A stretch of DNA of 64,000 nt from an uncultured SAR86 cluster bacterium (GCA_902632605.1 CACPDB010000006.1:1-64000); one strand, 5' to 3'. Positions 27,470 through 36,192 are shown, numbered from the stretch's first letter. Program-made: numbers and translations. The notes: generated from the letters alone by a model not told the origin.

Positions 27470-27501
27470 TTTCTCCTAAATTTATTTACACGGAGAATAC
27501 A

Positions 27502-28485
27502 ATGACAGACTTTAAAACGTACGAATATATTTGGCTAGATGGATACACTCCTGAAGCAAATATGCGAAGTAAAGTAAAAGCTACTGATGAAGATACAGCT
27601 CCAGACTGGTCTTTTGATGGTTCATCAACACAACAAGCAGATGGAGGCAGTTCAGATTGTCTTTTGTTACCTGTACAAACTTATGAAAACCCCAATGGGC
27701 ATGACTTAGTAATGACTCAGGTGCAGGCAGCAGACCATACAACACACCCTTCTAATTTTAGAGCCGCTGCTGCGGAAGTAGTTACAGATGAATGGTGGTT
27801 TGGATTTGAACAAGAATTTTTCTTTACCGATCCAAAAACTGGTGAACCTCTTGGTTGGGAAGACGGCACTCCAGAAAGAGAACAAGGAGAATATTATTGT
27901 GGTGTTGGTGCAAGTAACGTTGTGGGTAGAGAAATTTCTGATGCTCATTTGCATGCCTGTCTTGATCTTGGAATCACACTGACAGGAACAAATGCTGAAG
28001 TTGCTTTAGGACAATGGGAATACCAATGTTTTGGAAAAGGAATCAAAGCTGCTGATGACTTGTGGGTAAGCAGATATATGCTTTTCAAAATAGCTGAAGA
28101 ATTTGGCGTTGGGGTAAATATTCATCCTAAACCAAAAACAGGAGACTGGAACGGTTCTGGTATGCACACTAACTTTTCTAATGAAGAAATGAGATCAAAA
28201 GGTTCAAAAGAGCTTTTTGAAGGAATGTGTGAAAAACTTGGAAAAGTTCATGATGATGGAATTGCTTCTTATGGTTCTGACAATGACATGAGACTAACAG
28301 GACTGCATGAAACTCAAAAAATCACGGAATTCTCCTACGGAGTAAGTGATAGAGGAGCCAGTATTAGGATACCAGTCTATACAGTTGAACATGATTGGAA
28401 TGGATATTTAGAAGACAGAAGACCTGCTTCTAATGCAGATCCTTACAAAATTTTAGCGCACATTGTAGGTACGCTGACTAAATAA
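27502..28485 (+). CDS. glnII: Glutamine synthetase, type II (GSII, eukaryotic-type)
   Basis: ATP-dependent synthesis of glutamine from glutamate and ammonia. Motifs are those of GSII rather than the large GSI (GlnA): WSFDGSSTQQADG, GFEQEFFF, DWNGSGMHTNFS, SDRGASIRIP and YLEDRRPASNADPY. With the ATG at 27502, preceded by GGAG at good spacing, the protein is 327 aa, normal for GSII; the track's extra 22 residues would run through the promoter. No adenylylation-site region of GSI type is present. The gene occupies the glnA position in front of ntrB-ntrC, with a long hairpin between it and ntrB. Confidence 0.95.
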   Translation: MTDFKTYEYIWLDGYTPEANMRSKVKATDEDTAPDWSFDGSSTQQADGGSSDCLLLPVQTYENPNGHDLVMTQVQAADHTTHPSNFRAAAAEVVTDEWWFGFEQEFFFTDPKTGEPLGWEDGTPEREQGEYYCGVGASNVVGREISDAHLHACLDLGITLTGTNAEVALGQWEYQCFGKGIKAADDLWVSRYMLFKIAEEFGVGVNIHPKPKTGDWNGSGMHTNFSNEEMRSKGSKELFEGMCEKLGKVHDDGIASYGSDNDMRLTGLHETQKITEFSYGVSDRGASIRIPVYTVEHDWNGYLEDRRPASNADPYKILAHIVGTLTK

Positions 28486-28506
28486 ATCTCAAGGTGTAAA
28501 GTGTTT

Positions 28507-28560
28507 AAGACCATAGGATTGACCCAATCGGAAAAAATCTTTTGGTTAATCCTAGGTCTT
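28507..28560 (+). terminator. Long stem-loop between glnII and ntrB (possible attenuator)
   Basis: The arms AAGACC-A-TAGGATT and AATCCTAGGTCTT pair perfectly apart from one bulged A, and pairing probably extends inward with CCAA/TTGG, giving a roughly 54-base hairpin. There is no T-run directly after it (AACATTCAGCTTTTT follows), so it is not a textbook terminator. In E. coli a partial terminator separates glnA from glnL, and this structure could likewise lower ntrBC expression relative to the synthetase or protect its mRNA. Confidence 0.5.
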
Positions 28561-28603
28561 AACATTCAGCTTTTTAAATTAAAAATAAAAGTAATTTTCA
28601 AAG

Positions 28604-29683
28604 ATGATATTTTTTGAAAATGTTTTAGACGAATTATCTGCGAAAATTCTAGTTACAGATGACAATTTAGATGTTTTATTTTTAAATAAATCTGCTGAAG
28701 ACTATCTATGTACTTCTCTTGACGAATCTAAAGGAAAAAATATAGATGAAGTTTTCAAAGAGAAAACCAGTAATGAGCTAGAACTTCAAGAAATTCTTGA
28801 AAAGAAAAAATCTTTTAAACGTCACATAACTACAATTTTTCTTAAAGATAATCTTCAAAAGAAAACATCTTTTAAAGCTTCTTATTTTTCCAATGATGAA
28901 TTTAAAGGCATTATTTTTGAATTCTTTGATAATCAAAATCCCGAATCTATTTCAGATAGAATGAAGAAAAGAACGGCGGCATCGATTACTCAGGCTTTTT
29001 CTAGAGGGCTGGCGCATGAAATTAAAAATCCTTTAAGCGGTATTAGAGGCGCCGCACAGTTACTTTCCCAAAAAATAGAAGATCCCAAAAAAAAAGAATT
29101 CGCAAATATTATTCTTAAGGAGTCGGACAGACTCGTAAATATTGTTAATAAAGTTTCAGGCAACAGTTTCAAACTGGAACAGAATTTTCAAAATATTCAT
29201 ACCATTCTCGAAAAGATTCCTGCTTTCATAAAAAATATTGATAATCAAAAAGTCCAAGTTCTTAAGGATTATGATCCTAGCTTGCCCTTAATTGAAATAG
29301 ATAATTCGTTGATTTCTCAGGTATTTTTTAACCTTGCAACTAATTCAATTGAAGCTTTTAAAAAGAACAATAAGTCAGGGAAAATTACAATAAGAAGTAG
29401 AGTTGCTTACGAGGTTTTTATAAATAATAAAAAATATAATACGGCTTGCCAGATAGATTTCATTGATAATGGGCCGGGGATTCCAGACGATATTATTGAC
29501 TCTGTTTTTTTTCCATTGGTTTCATCAAAAGAAATAGCATCTGGTCTAGGTTTATCTATTGTTAAAGGAATTATCAATCAACATGGGGGTTCGATAGATT
29601 GTTCTAGTGACGATACTGGAACAACTTTCACGATTCTTCTGCCCATCACAGAAGTTAACTTTGAAAAAACAAAAGCAAACTGA
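28604..29683 (+). CDS. glnL: Nitrogen-regulation sensor histidine kinase NtrB
   Basis: Cytosolic kinase/phosphatase acting on NtrC in response to PII. The 359-aa protein has an N-terminal PAS domain (VTDDNLDVLFLNKSAEDYL), then the HisKA H-box GLAHEIKNPLSG with the phosphoaccepting His, the N-box NLATNSIEAFKK, DNGPGIPDDI (G1) and GLGLSIVKGI (G2). No membrane segments are present, as expected for NtrB. ntrC follows after 7 bases. All kinase residues look intact, in contrast to the altered residues in the NtrC partner. Confidence 0.95.
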   Translation: MIFFENVLDELSAKILVTDDNLDVLFLNKSAEDYLCTSLDESKGKNIDEVFKEKTSNELELQEILEKKKSFKRHITTIFLKDNLQKKTSFKASYFSNDEFKGIIFEFFDNQNPESISDRMKKRTAASITQAFSRGLAHEIKNPLSGIRGAAQLLSQKIEDPKKKEFANIILKESDRLVNIVNKVSGNSFKLEQNFQNIHTILEKIPAFIKNIDNQKVQVLKDYDPSLPLIEIDNSLISQVFFNLATNSIEAFKKNNKSGKITIRSRVAYEVFINNKKYNTACQIDFIDNGPGIPDDIIDSVFFPLVSSKEIASGLGLSIVKGIINQHGGSIDCSSDDTGTTFTILLPITEVNFEKTKAN

Positions 29684-29690
29684 GGAATAA

Positions 29691-31088
29691 ATGGCTAAAA
29701 ATAAAAAAATCTGGATTGCTGATGACGATGAATCAATCAGATTTGTTTTAAAGTCAGGTTTATCAGAAGCAGGTTTTAATGTTTCTACCTTTGAAGATGG
29801 AAACGAAGTAGTAAATAAACTTGATATTGAATCACCTCACCTTTTACTTACTGACCTTAAAATGCCTGGAAGAGATGGTATGGATTTATTGGAAACTTTT
29901 CGTAATGAGCATCAAAAGATTCCAATTATTATTATGACGGCACATTCTGATTTAGAAACCACTGTAGAGGCTTTTGAAGCAGGTGCTTGGGACTACATTG
30001 CGAAACCTTTTGATTTAAATACCGCAATAGAAAAAATAAACAAAGCAATTTCTGAAAAGAAAAATGTACAAAAGAAACTTTCAGAGAAAGAAGAAATCAG
30101 TCTCAGAGCAGGAAAAATTCTTGGAAAGTCTCCAGCAATGCAAGATTTGTTTAATTCTATAGGTAAATTGTCACACTCGGACAGCACAGTTTTATTGGTT
30201 GGTGAGTCAGGTACAGGAAAAGAGTTAGTGTCTCAAGCAATCTTCGAACACTCAGACAGGTCCAATAAAAAGTTAATTTCGCTTAATGTAGCGGATATAC
30301 CTGTCGAGCTATTAGAGTCTGAATTATTTGGTCACGAAAAAGGCGCTTTCAAAGGCGCTGGTGATCAAAGAATAGGTAGATTTGAGCAAGCTGATAAAGG
30401 AACCTTGTTTTTAGATGAAGTTGGAGATATGCCTCTAGAAACTCAGACTAGATTAATAAGAGTTTTATCGAGTGGCGAATTTTATAGAATTGGAGGAAAT
30501 AGTCCTATTAAAGTGGATGTTAGAATTATTGCAGCTACAAACCAAAACCTCGAGGAAAAAGTAAAGAATGGGTCTTATAGAGAAGATCTCTATCATAGAC
30601 TCAATGTCATAAAAATAAATTTACCTCCTTTAAGAGATAGAAAAGAAGATATCCTTTTATTAACCAGTTACTTTTTAAAGAAGTTCTCTGAAGAAGCAAA
30701 AATTAAAGTTAAAGTATTAAGTAAAGAGGTCGAAGAACTTTTCGAAAATTTAATCTGGCCTGGAAATGTCTTGCAATTACAAAATGTTTGCCAGTCTTTA
30801 ACTTTATTATCCTCAGGTCAAGAGATTTCTATGAGCGATATCCCCAAAGACTTGTCTTTACAAAGAAAGGGTCCAGAAATGAGCTGGAGTGATATGCTCG
30901 AATCCTGGGCTTCAAAAAAATTACTTAAAGGAGATGACCATATTCTAAATAGTGCTACTCCTATATTTGAAGGCACAATGATAAAAGCTGCTCTAAAGGC
31001 AACAAAAGGGAAAAAAAGTGAAGCGGCTAAACTCCTTGGTTGGGGAAGAAATACTCTAGCTAGAAAGATAACTGAACTCGACCTTTAA
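29691..31088 (+). CDS. glnG: Nitrogen-regulation response regulator NtrC with altered GAFTGA loop
   Basis: A 465-aa receiver-AAA+-Fis regulator. Receiver: phosphoacceptor Asp at about residue 55 (LLLTDLKMPG). AAA+: Walker A GESGTGKE (171-178), Walker B LFLDEVGDMP, Arg-containing TQTRLIRVL and VDVRIIAATNQ. C-terminal Fis-type HTH: GKKSEAAKLLGWGRNTLARK. Two unusual residues: the sigma-54-contact loop reads GAFKGA (Lys at about 221 instead of Thr), and sensor II reads WPGNVLQLQN (Leu at about 361 instead of Arg). Walker residues are intact, so ATP binding looks possible, but remodelling of sigma-54 polymerase may be impaired or changed. Preceded by GAGGAATAA. Confidence 0.93.
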   Translation: MAKNKKIWIADDDESIRFVLKSGLSEAGFNVSTFEDGNEVVNKLDIESPHLLLTDLKMPGRDGMDLLETFRNEHQKIPIIIMTAHSDLETTVEAFEAGAWDYIAKPFDLNTAIEKINKAISEKKNVQKKLSEKEEISLRAGKILGKSPAMQDLFNSIGKLSHSDSTVLLVGESGTGKELVSQAIFEHSDRSNKKLISLNVADIPVELLESELFGHEKGAFKGAGDQRIGRFEQADKGTLFLDEVGDMPLETQTRLIRVLSSGEFYRIGGNSPIKVDVRIIAATNQNLEEKVKNGSYREDLYHRLNVIKINLPPLRDRKEDILLLTSYFLKKFSEEAKIKVKVLSKEVEELFENLIWPGNVLQLQNVCQSLTLLSSGQEISMSDIPKDLSLQRKGPEMSWSDMLESWASKKLLKGDDHILNSATPIFEGTMIKAALKATKGKKSEAAKLLGWGRNTLARKITELDL

Positions 31089-31492
31089 TTTATTAAAGGC
31101 AATTTCTCCGATACCCAATTATTTATTCCGCCTTTTAGGACGAAAACATTTATTTCTTCTTTTTTTAGATCTGATGCCATACGAGATGAATTTGTTCCGT
31201 TTTGACAAACCAAGATAACTGGTTTGCCATCAGCTTTTGCTATTTCCTTCTTGCAAACATCTAAATCAGGACCGACATGTCTTGCCTGGCTAATTTTTCC
31301 TTCATCGAATTCTTTCTGAGTTCTTATATCAATAACGAGAGCATTTTTTTTATTGATCAAAACAACGCCCTTATGAGGTTCTAAATTTATAGCTTTTGAA
31401 ATCCTATCCAATAAGTAAAGGGCAAATAATGAAAAGATTAAAGGAATAACAATAAACCAATTGTCGATTAAAAATTCAATAAAATATGGCAT
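31085..31492 (-). CDS. Membrane-anchored rhodanese-like protein (YibN type)
   Basis: A rhodanese-domain protein with one N-terminal membrane helix (IDNWFIVIPLIFSLFALYLL) and a cytoplasmic single rhodanese domain: ALVIDIRTQKEFDEGKI, then the active-site Cys in LVCQNGTNSSRMA. Likely sulfur transferase or sulfide-carrier function, not specified further. I chose ATG at 31492 (135 aa) over the GTG at 31528, which would almost abut the divergent gpmA start; neither has a good RBS. A YibN-type rhodanese beside a phosphoglycerate mutase gene is a conserved gammaproteobacterial neighbourhood. Overlaps ntrC by 4 bases, convergent. Confidence 0.85.
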   Translation of the reverse strand: MPYFIEFLIDNWFIVIPLIFSLFALYLLDRISKAINLEPHKGVVLINKKNALVIDIRTQKEFDEGKISQARHVGPDLDVCKKEIAKADGKPVILVCQNGTNSSRMASDLKKEEINVFVLKGGINNWVSEKLPLIN

Positions 31493-31529
31493 AAGCGCGA
31501 TATGATAAACGTAAAACTGATTTGACACT

Positions 31530-32177
31530 ATGAATTCGGAAGAAAATTTTTCTCATTTAGTTCTCGTTAGGCATGGACAAAGCGAATGGAATGCAAAGAA
31601 TCTCTTTACTGGCTGGAAAGATCCATCTCTTACTGAAGAAGGAATTAAGGAAGCAAAAAATGCTGGAGAAAAAATAAAAGAGAAAAATATAAACTTTGAT
31701 ATACATTTTACGTCTGGACTCAAGAGGGCTCAATTAACTGGAGAAATTATCCTCTCAGAGATTAACCAAAATTCAATAGAGACGATAAAAAACATTGCCC
31801 TTAATGAAAGGGACTATGGTGAACTATCTGGACTTAATAAAGATGAATCACGTGAAAAATGGGGAGAAGAACAAATTCACATTTGGAGAAGATCATTTGA
31901 TCAGCCTCCTCCTGGTGGAGAGAGTTTAAAAGATACTGCAGAAAGAGTTATTCCATATTATAAAAAAGTAATTGAGCCTTATTTGGAAGAAAATAAAAAT
32001 ATTTTAATTTGTGCGCATGGTAACTCACTTCGTGCTCTAGTGATGCATATTGAAGCAATTTCTCCTGATGAGATTGTAAAAAAAGAAATTGCTACTGGAG
32101 AGCCTATTTTCTACAAAGTTAAGAATGTTGATATCTTAAAAAAGCTAAAGTCTTACCTCAAAACCTTCGTCTCTTAA
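31530..32177 (+). CDS. gpmA: 2,3-bisphosphoglycerate-dependent phosphoglycerate mutase
   Basis: Interconverts 3- and 2-phosphoglycerate in glycolysis/gluconeogenesis through a phosphohistidine. The 215-aa protein has the catalytic [18 protein letters not shown], the [14 protein letters not shown] block, PPPGGESL and second His in [11 protein letters not shown]. It is the short form of the enzyme, about 30 residues shorter than E. coli GpmA. The position next to a YibN-like rhodanese is where many relatives carry the cofactor-independent enzyme (gpmI/gpmM). The 3' end overlaps convergent hisF by 33 bases. Confidence 0.95.
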   Translation: MNSEENFSHLVLVRHGQSEWNAKNLFTGWKDPSLTEEGIKEAKNAGEKIKEKNINFDIHFTSGLKRAQLTGEIILSEINQNSIETIKNIALNERDYGELSGLNKDESREKWGEEQIHIWRRSFDQPPPGGESLKDTAERVIPYYKKVIEPYLEENKNILICAHGNSLRALVMHIEAISPDEIVKKEIATGEPIFYKVKNVDILKKLKSYLKTFVS

Positions 32178-32903
32178 AGCATTCTTAACTTTTTTTATCG
32201 AAATTTCTTCGTAGTGAAAAATACTGGCTGCAAGTAAAGCATCTGCTTTTCCAAGCTTTACAGCATCAACTAAATGAGAAAGCTCTCCTGCTCCTCCAGA
32301 TGCAATAACAGGAATAGATAAATTGTTTGAAAGTTCCATATACAAATTATTATCAAAACCGCTTTTGGTTCCATCTTTATCCATGGAAGTCATGAGAATT
32401 TCCCCTGCGCCTAAATCTTGCCCTTTTTTCGCCCACTCAATAGCATTTAAGTCGGTTTTATTTTTTCCACCGTGAGTATAGACATTCCAGATTTCTCCGT
32501 CTTTTTTAGCATCTATAGCTAAAACAATACATTGAGCTCCATACTCTTTGGAAGCCTCCTCTATAAGTTTGGGGTTCAAAATAGCGCTTGTATTAATAGA
32601 AACTTTGTCAGCACCTGATTTTAGAAGCATATCAATATCTTTGAGAGATTTTATTCCACCTCCAACAGTAAACGGGATGAAGACTTGTGAGGCTATTGAT
32701 TTAACAGTCTCAATTGTTGTGGAACGTTCTTCAAAAGACGCGTCGATATCCAACATGCATATCTCATCTGCACCTTCAGCATCGTATCTTTTAGCAGCTT
32801 CTGCTGGATCTCCAGCATCAACGATATCCTTAAAATTAATACCTTTTACTACTCTCCCCCCTCTGACATCTAAACAAGGGATAATTCGAACTGCTAAACT
32901 CAT
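32145..32903 (-). CDS. hisF: Imidazole glycerol phosphate synthase, cyclase subunit
   Basis: Uses ammonia delivered by HisH to close the imidazole ring, yielding IGP and AICAR. The 252-aa TIM barrel begins [18 protein letters not shown] with catalytic Asp at CLD, and shows the phosphate-binding loops [10 protein letters not shown] and [10 protein letters not shown], plus the second catalytic Asp in [11 protein letters not shown]. Last gene of the minus-strand hisB-hisH-hisA-hisF cluster; 4 bases separate it from hisA. Confidence 0.97.
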   Translation of the reverse strand: MSLAVRIIPCLDVRGGRVVKGINFKDIVDAGDPAEAAKRYDAEGADEICMLDIDASFEERSTTIETVKSIASQVFIPFTVGGGIKSLKDIDMLLKSGADKVSINTSAILNPKLIEEASKEYGAQCIVLAIDAKKDGEIWNVYTHGGKNKTDLNAIEWAKKGQDLGAGEILMTSMDKDGTKSGFDNNLYMELSNNLSIPVIASGGAGELSHLVDAVKLGKADALLAASIFHYEEISIKKVKNALRDEGFEVRL

Positions 32904-32907
32904 TTTT

Positions 32908-33624
32908 TTAAAACATCTCTAAAGCTTCTTTGAAGTTTATTTTATTTTCATAAAGCGAAACACCACATATAGCCCCGACGACATTTGGGATTTTTGAAAG
33001 ATTTATCAAATCGTTGATATCTTTTACTCCGCCTGAAGCTATGACAGGAAAAGGAGATAGTTTTGCAACTTCAGATGTTTCTACTAAATTTGGCCCAGAG
33101 AGCATGCCATCTTTATTAATGTCGGTGTAAATTATTGATTTGATAGGCAGCTCTTTATAAGAATCAATCAAGTCTGAGGCTGACAATTTTGAAGCTTCTG
33201 TCCATGCTTCTGCAGCAAGAAAACCATTCATTGCATCAATTCCCAAAATAATTTTTCCTGGAAAGTTTATACATGCTTTCATGAATAATTCTTTATCCTT
33301 TATAGCAATGCTTCCTAGAATTACGTTATCTACTCCAGATTCGAAAATTAAATCTAAGGTTTCAAGATCTCTTACCCCCCCTCCCAGCTGAAGATTTACG
33401 TCTGGGAATTTTTCTTTAATCGTTAAAACATATTCTAAGTTTTCAGGTTTGCCTGACTTGGCGCCATCTAAATCAACCAAATGCAGTTTTTTTGTTCCTT
33501 CTTTTATCCAATGAGCTGCTGCATCGATGGGCTTTTCAAAATAAATTTTAGTTGAGGATAAGTCTCCTTTTTGCAAGCGAACACATTTTCCACTTTGGAT
33601 ATCAATTGCAGGAATTGGCAACAT
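32908..33624 (-). CDS. hisA: Phosphoribosyl-formimino AICAR ribotide isomerase HisA
   Basis: Isomerises ProFAR to PRFAR in histidine synthesis. The 238-aa TIM barrel starts [20 protein letters not shown] with the catalytic Asp in AID, and shows [26 protein letters not shown] with the second catalytic Asp, and [10 protein letters not shown]. The start codon directly follows the hisH stop. Length is slightly below the family norm of about 245. Confidence 0.97.
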   Translation of the reverse strand: MLPIPAIDIQSGKCVRLQKGDLSSTKIYFEKPIDAAAHWIKEGTKKLHLVDLDGAKSGKPENLEYVLTIKEKFPDVNLQLGGGVRDLETLDLIFESGVDNVILGSIAIKDKELFMKACINFPGKIILGIDAMNGFLAAEAWTEASKLSASDLIDSYKELPIKSIIYTDINKDGMLSGPNLVETSEVAKLSPFPVIASGGVKDINDLINLSKIPNVVGAICGVSLYENKINFKEALEMF

Positions 33625-34233
33625 TTAAATTTTCCAATTGATAAAATTTTCTAAAAATTTGAGACCTATCTCTCCACTTTTTTCCGGGTGAAATTGAGTA
33701 GCAAAAATGTTTTCAGTGGCTAACGACGAAACAAAATCTTCTCCATAGTTAGTAGTGGTGATGAAGGCTTCTGTTTTAGCAGCTACAAAAGAATGGACAA
33801 AATAAAAAAACTGCTTGTCTTCTATTCCTGAAAATAATTCGTGTTTTTTTTCAATCTTTACATTATTCCAACCCATGTGAGGTATTTTTAGATTTTCTTT
33901 ATTTATATCTTTTATTTTGGTGATGCATCCGTTTATTACACCTAAACCCTTCTCTTTACTTTCTTCGCTCGAATTAAAGAGGATTTGAAGACCTAAACAA
34001 ATTCCAAGAAAAGGTTTCGATTTAATTGCATCCAATAAAGGATTGATCATTTCCGTTTCTTTTAGTTTGTTTAGACAAGAACCCATAGAACCTTGTCCAG
34101 GGAAAACAAGCTTGTCGATTTTTTTGAATTTTTCGGGAGTATCGACTATTGAAACTTTTGAACCAAGTGATTGAAGAGCTCTAGCTACTGAATGTATGTT
34201 GCTGGCTCCGTAATCAATTACTCCTAGGCGCAT
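33625..34233 (-). CDS. hisH: Imidazole glycerol phosphate synthase, glutaminase subunit
   Basis: Class I glutamine amidotransferase that supplies ammonia to HisF. The catalytic triad is visible: Cys in LGICLGLQILF and His/Glu in ATQFHPEKSGEIG, plus the oxyanion-region FPGQGSMGSC. I chose the ATG at 34233 (202 aa, MRLGVIDYGASN) instead of the track's 34269, because the family N terminus starts there and this places the start 4 bases after the hisB stop instead of inside hisB. Confidence 0.96.
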   Translation of the reverse strand: MRLGVIDYGASNIHSVARALQSLGSKVSIVDTPEKFKKIDKLVFPGQGSMGSCLNKLKETEMINPLLDAIKSKPFLGICLGLQILFNSSEESKEKGLGVINGCITKIKDINKENLKIPHMGWNNVKIEKKHELFSGIEDKQFFYFVHSFVAAKTEAFITTTNYGEDFVSSLATENIFATQFHPEKSGEIGLKFLENFINWKI

Positions 34234-34237
34234 TAAT

Positions 34238-34825
34238 TTAAAGCAAACCTTTAGTGGAAGGGAGAACATCTCCTTTAGAAGGATCTATCATACATGCGGT
34301 TTTGAGAGCTAAAGCAAATGCTTTGAATATAGTTTCAGCTTGGTGGTGAGCATTTTCACCTTTGAGGTTGTCAATATGGACAGTAGCAAGAGCCTTATTA
34401 ACAAATCCATGGAAAAATTCTTTTAATAGACTTAGATCAAAATCATTTATAGATTCTTTGGTGAATTTTACGTCCCAATTTAAACCTGGCCTTCCTGAGA
34501 AATCTACTACTACTCTAGATAAAGCTTCATCCAAAGGCGCATAAGCAGAGCCAAATCTATAAATTCCTTTTTTATCACCAAGTGCCTTATTAAAAGCTTC
34601 ACCTAAACTAATTCCTACATCTTCGACTGTGTGGTGAGCATCTATTTCTAAGTCACCTTTAGCGTCCAACACAATATCAAACCCACCGTGTTTGGAGAGT
34701 TGATCTAACATATGTTCAAAAAAAGGTAGGTCAGCTTTTAAATTACTTTCGCCTTTACCATCTAGTTCCAAAGATACTTTTATTTGGGTCTCTTTTGTAT
34801 TTCGTTCTAGTTCAGCGTTACGCAT
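34238..34825 (-). CDS. hisB: Imidazoleglycerol-phosphate dehydratase
   Basis: Dehydrates IGP to imidazole acetol phosphate using Mn2+. The 195-aa protein is the stand-alone dehydratase, not the bifunctional phosphatase-dehydratase of E. coli. Motifs: [32 protein letters not shown] and the second metal motif [14 protein letters not shown]. First gene of the his cluster; RBS AGAGGAT precedes the ATG. The divergent mutY start is 57 bases away. Histidinol-phosphatase must be encoded elsewhere; the HAD protein at 54.1 kb is not clearly that enzyme. Confidence 0.97.
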   Translation of the reverse strand: MRNAELERNTKETQIKVSLELDGKGESNLKADLPFFEHMLDQLSKHGGFDIVLDAKGDLEIDAHHTVEDVGISLGEAFNKALGDKKGIYRFGSAYAPLDEALSRVVVDFSGRPGLNWDVKFTKESINDFDLSLLKEFFHGFVNKALATVHIDNLKGENAHHQAETIFKAFALALKTACMIDPSKGDVLPSTKGLL

Positions 34826-34882
34826 TTTTATCCTCTTTTAAAAAACACATTATAACGGACAGAAATAAGTAAAATAATAAAC

Positions 34883-35896
34883 ATGAGTCAATTTTCTAAA
34901 AAAATAATTGATTGGCAGAAGCAAAAAGGAAGAAATAATCTCCCCTGGCAAATGAAGAGCGCTTATGAAGTATGGATTTCTGAAATTATGCTTCAACAGA
35001 CTCAAGTTGAAACCGTTATACCCTATTATCTGAAGTTTATAAAAAAGTTTCCTGAAGTAAAAAAGTTGGCAAATAGTCACGAAGAGGTAGTCATGAGTTT
35101 GTGGAGCGGTTTGGGCTATTACTCTAGAGCTAGAAATATCCATAAAACAGCAAGGATTATTTTAAAAAAATATAGTGGAGAATTTCCTAGAGATTTTGAT
35201 GATTTAATAGAACTCCCAGGAATAGGTCCTTCTACAGCAGGCGCTATCTTGTCTTTAGCTTTTAACGAACCTGGGATAATTTTAGATGGCAATGTGAAGA
35301 GAGTTATTGTTAGATATAAAGGTATTAAAAATCCAATTAATAACAATCAGACACAGAAAGAAATAAAAAGTTTTGCTGAAACTTTCTTACCAAAAGATTC
35401 TTTCAGGAGATATTCTCAAGGAATAATGGATTTGGGCTCAATTTTATGTAGACCAAAAAATCCATCTTGTAATTTATGTCCTATTAATAAAAACTGTATA
35501 GCCTTAAAAGATGACCTTCAAGAAATAATTCCACACAAAAATCCATCTAAACCTAAAAAAGAAAAAAATATTAATTGGCTCTTAATATCTTCAAAAAATA
35601 AAATTTTACTCAGAAGAAATGAAAATAAAGGTATCTGGAAAAACTTATGGCTCTTTCCTGAAAAAGATATTTTGAGTAATGAGAATCTTCAATTATTGGA
35701 AGAAAAAGAATCACTACCTAATCTTATACATAATTTATCTCATCGAAGATTAAATATATCTACAAAAAAATTCTCAATTAAAAATAAAGACAGATTAAAA
35801 ATTGATAGATCTCATTCTGTTTGGGTAAGCAAATCCGATTCAGTTAAAATGGGAATGCCAAAACCTATTAAAGAAATTATTAATAATTACTTATGA
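34883..35896 (+). CDS. mutY: A/G-specific adenine DNA glycosylase MutY
   Basis: Removes adenine mispaired with 8-oxoguanine. The 337-aa protein has NNLPWQ and SEIMLQQTQVETVIPYY at the N terminus, the HhH motif LPGIGPSTAGAILSLA, the catalytic Asp in LDGNVKRV, and the [4Fe-4S] cluster ligands in CRPKNPSCNLCPINKNC. The C-terminal third is the MutT-like 8-oxoG recognition domain, here short and divergent. Overlaps yggX by four bases (ATGA), a conserved pairing. Confidence 0.96.
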   Translation: MSQFSKKIIDWQKQKGRNNLPWQMKSAYEVWISEIMLQQTQVETVIPYYLKFIKKFPEVKKLANSHEEVVMSLWSGLGYYSRARNIHKTARIILKKYSGEFPRDFDDLIELPGIGPSTAGAILSLAFNEPGIILDGNVKRVIVRYKGIKNPINNNQTQKEIKSFAETFLPKDSFRRYSQGIMDLGSILCRPKNPSCNLCPINKNCIALKDDLQEIIPHKNPSKPKKEKNINWLLISSKNKILLRRNENKGIWKNLWLFPEKDILSNENLQLLEEKESLPNLIHNLSHRRLNISTKKFSIKNKDRLKIDRSHSVWVSKSDSVKMGMPKPIKEIINNYL

Positions 35897-36162
35897 AAAC
35901 TGTTTTTTGTAGAAAATATAAAAAAGATCTTCCTAAAATGGATAGGGCTCCTTTTCCAGGAGAAAAAGGAGAGGAACTTTTATCTAACGTTTCAAAACAA
36001 GCTTGGATGGAATGGCTACAACATCAAACAATGCTAGTGAACGAAAAGCAGTTAGATTTATCAAAAAAAGAGTCCAGAGACTACCTCAGTCAGCAGCTCG
36101 AAAACTTTTTAAATAACGAATCATTTGATAAAGCTGATGGTTTTGTCCCTTTAGATAAATAA
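35893..36162 (+). CDS. yggX: Fe(II)-trafficking / oxidative-damage protection protein YggX
   Basis: Small cytosolic protein that protects iron-sulfur clusters from oxidation. The 89-aa sequence has the conserved N-terminal CRKYKKDLPKMDRAPFPG with the key Cys, the KQAWMEWLQHQTMLVNEK block, and the C-terminal FDKADGFVP. Start overlaps mutY, itself an Fe-S protein, which fits a shared transcript. Length matches E. coli YggX (91). Confidence 0.97.
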   Translation: MKTVFCRKYKKDLPKMDRAPFPGEKGEELLSNVSKQAWMEWLQHQTMLVNEKQLDLSKKESRDYLSQQLENFLNNESFDKADGFVPLDK

Positions 36163-36184
36163 CTTTATTAGCTAGCTAAATATC

Positions 36185-36192
36185 TATAGAAT
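36185..36192 (+). promoter_or_regulatory. Candidate -10 box of tRNA-Phe
   Basis: TATAGAAT lies 14 bases before the mature tRNA-Phe 5' end, at a plausible distance for a short leader. It matches the TATAGA-type -10 seen before rpsU. No convincing -35 element is visible upstream. Confidence 0.35.

Noticed and set aside
27436-27501. Signal-peptide-like N-terminal extension of the glutamine synthetase (MHYFIAITLLIF)
   Set aside because: These codons lie over the promoter elements, GSII is cytosolic, and an ATG with GGAG at proper spacing follows at 27502.
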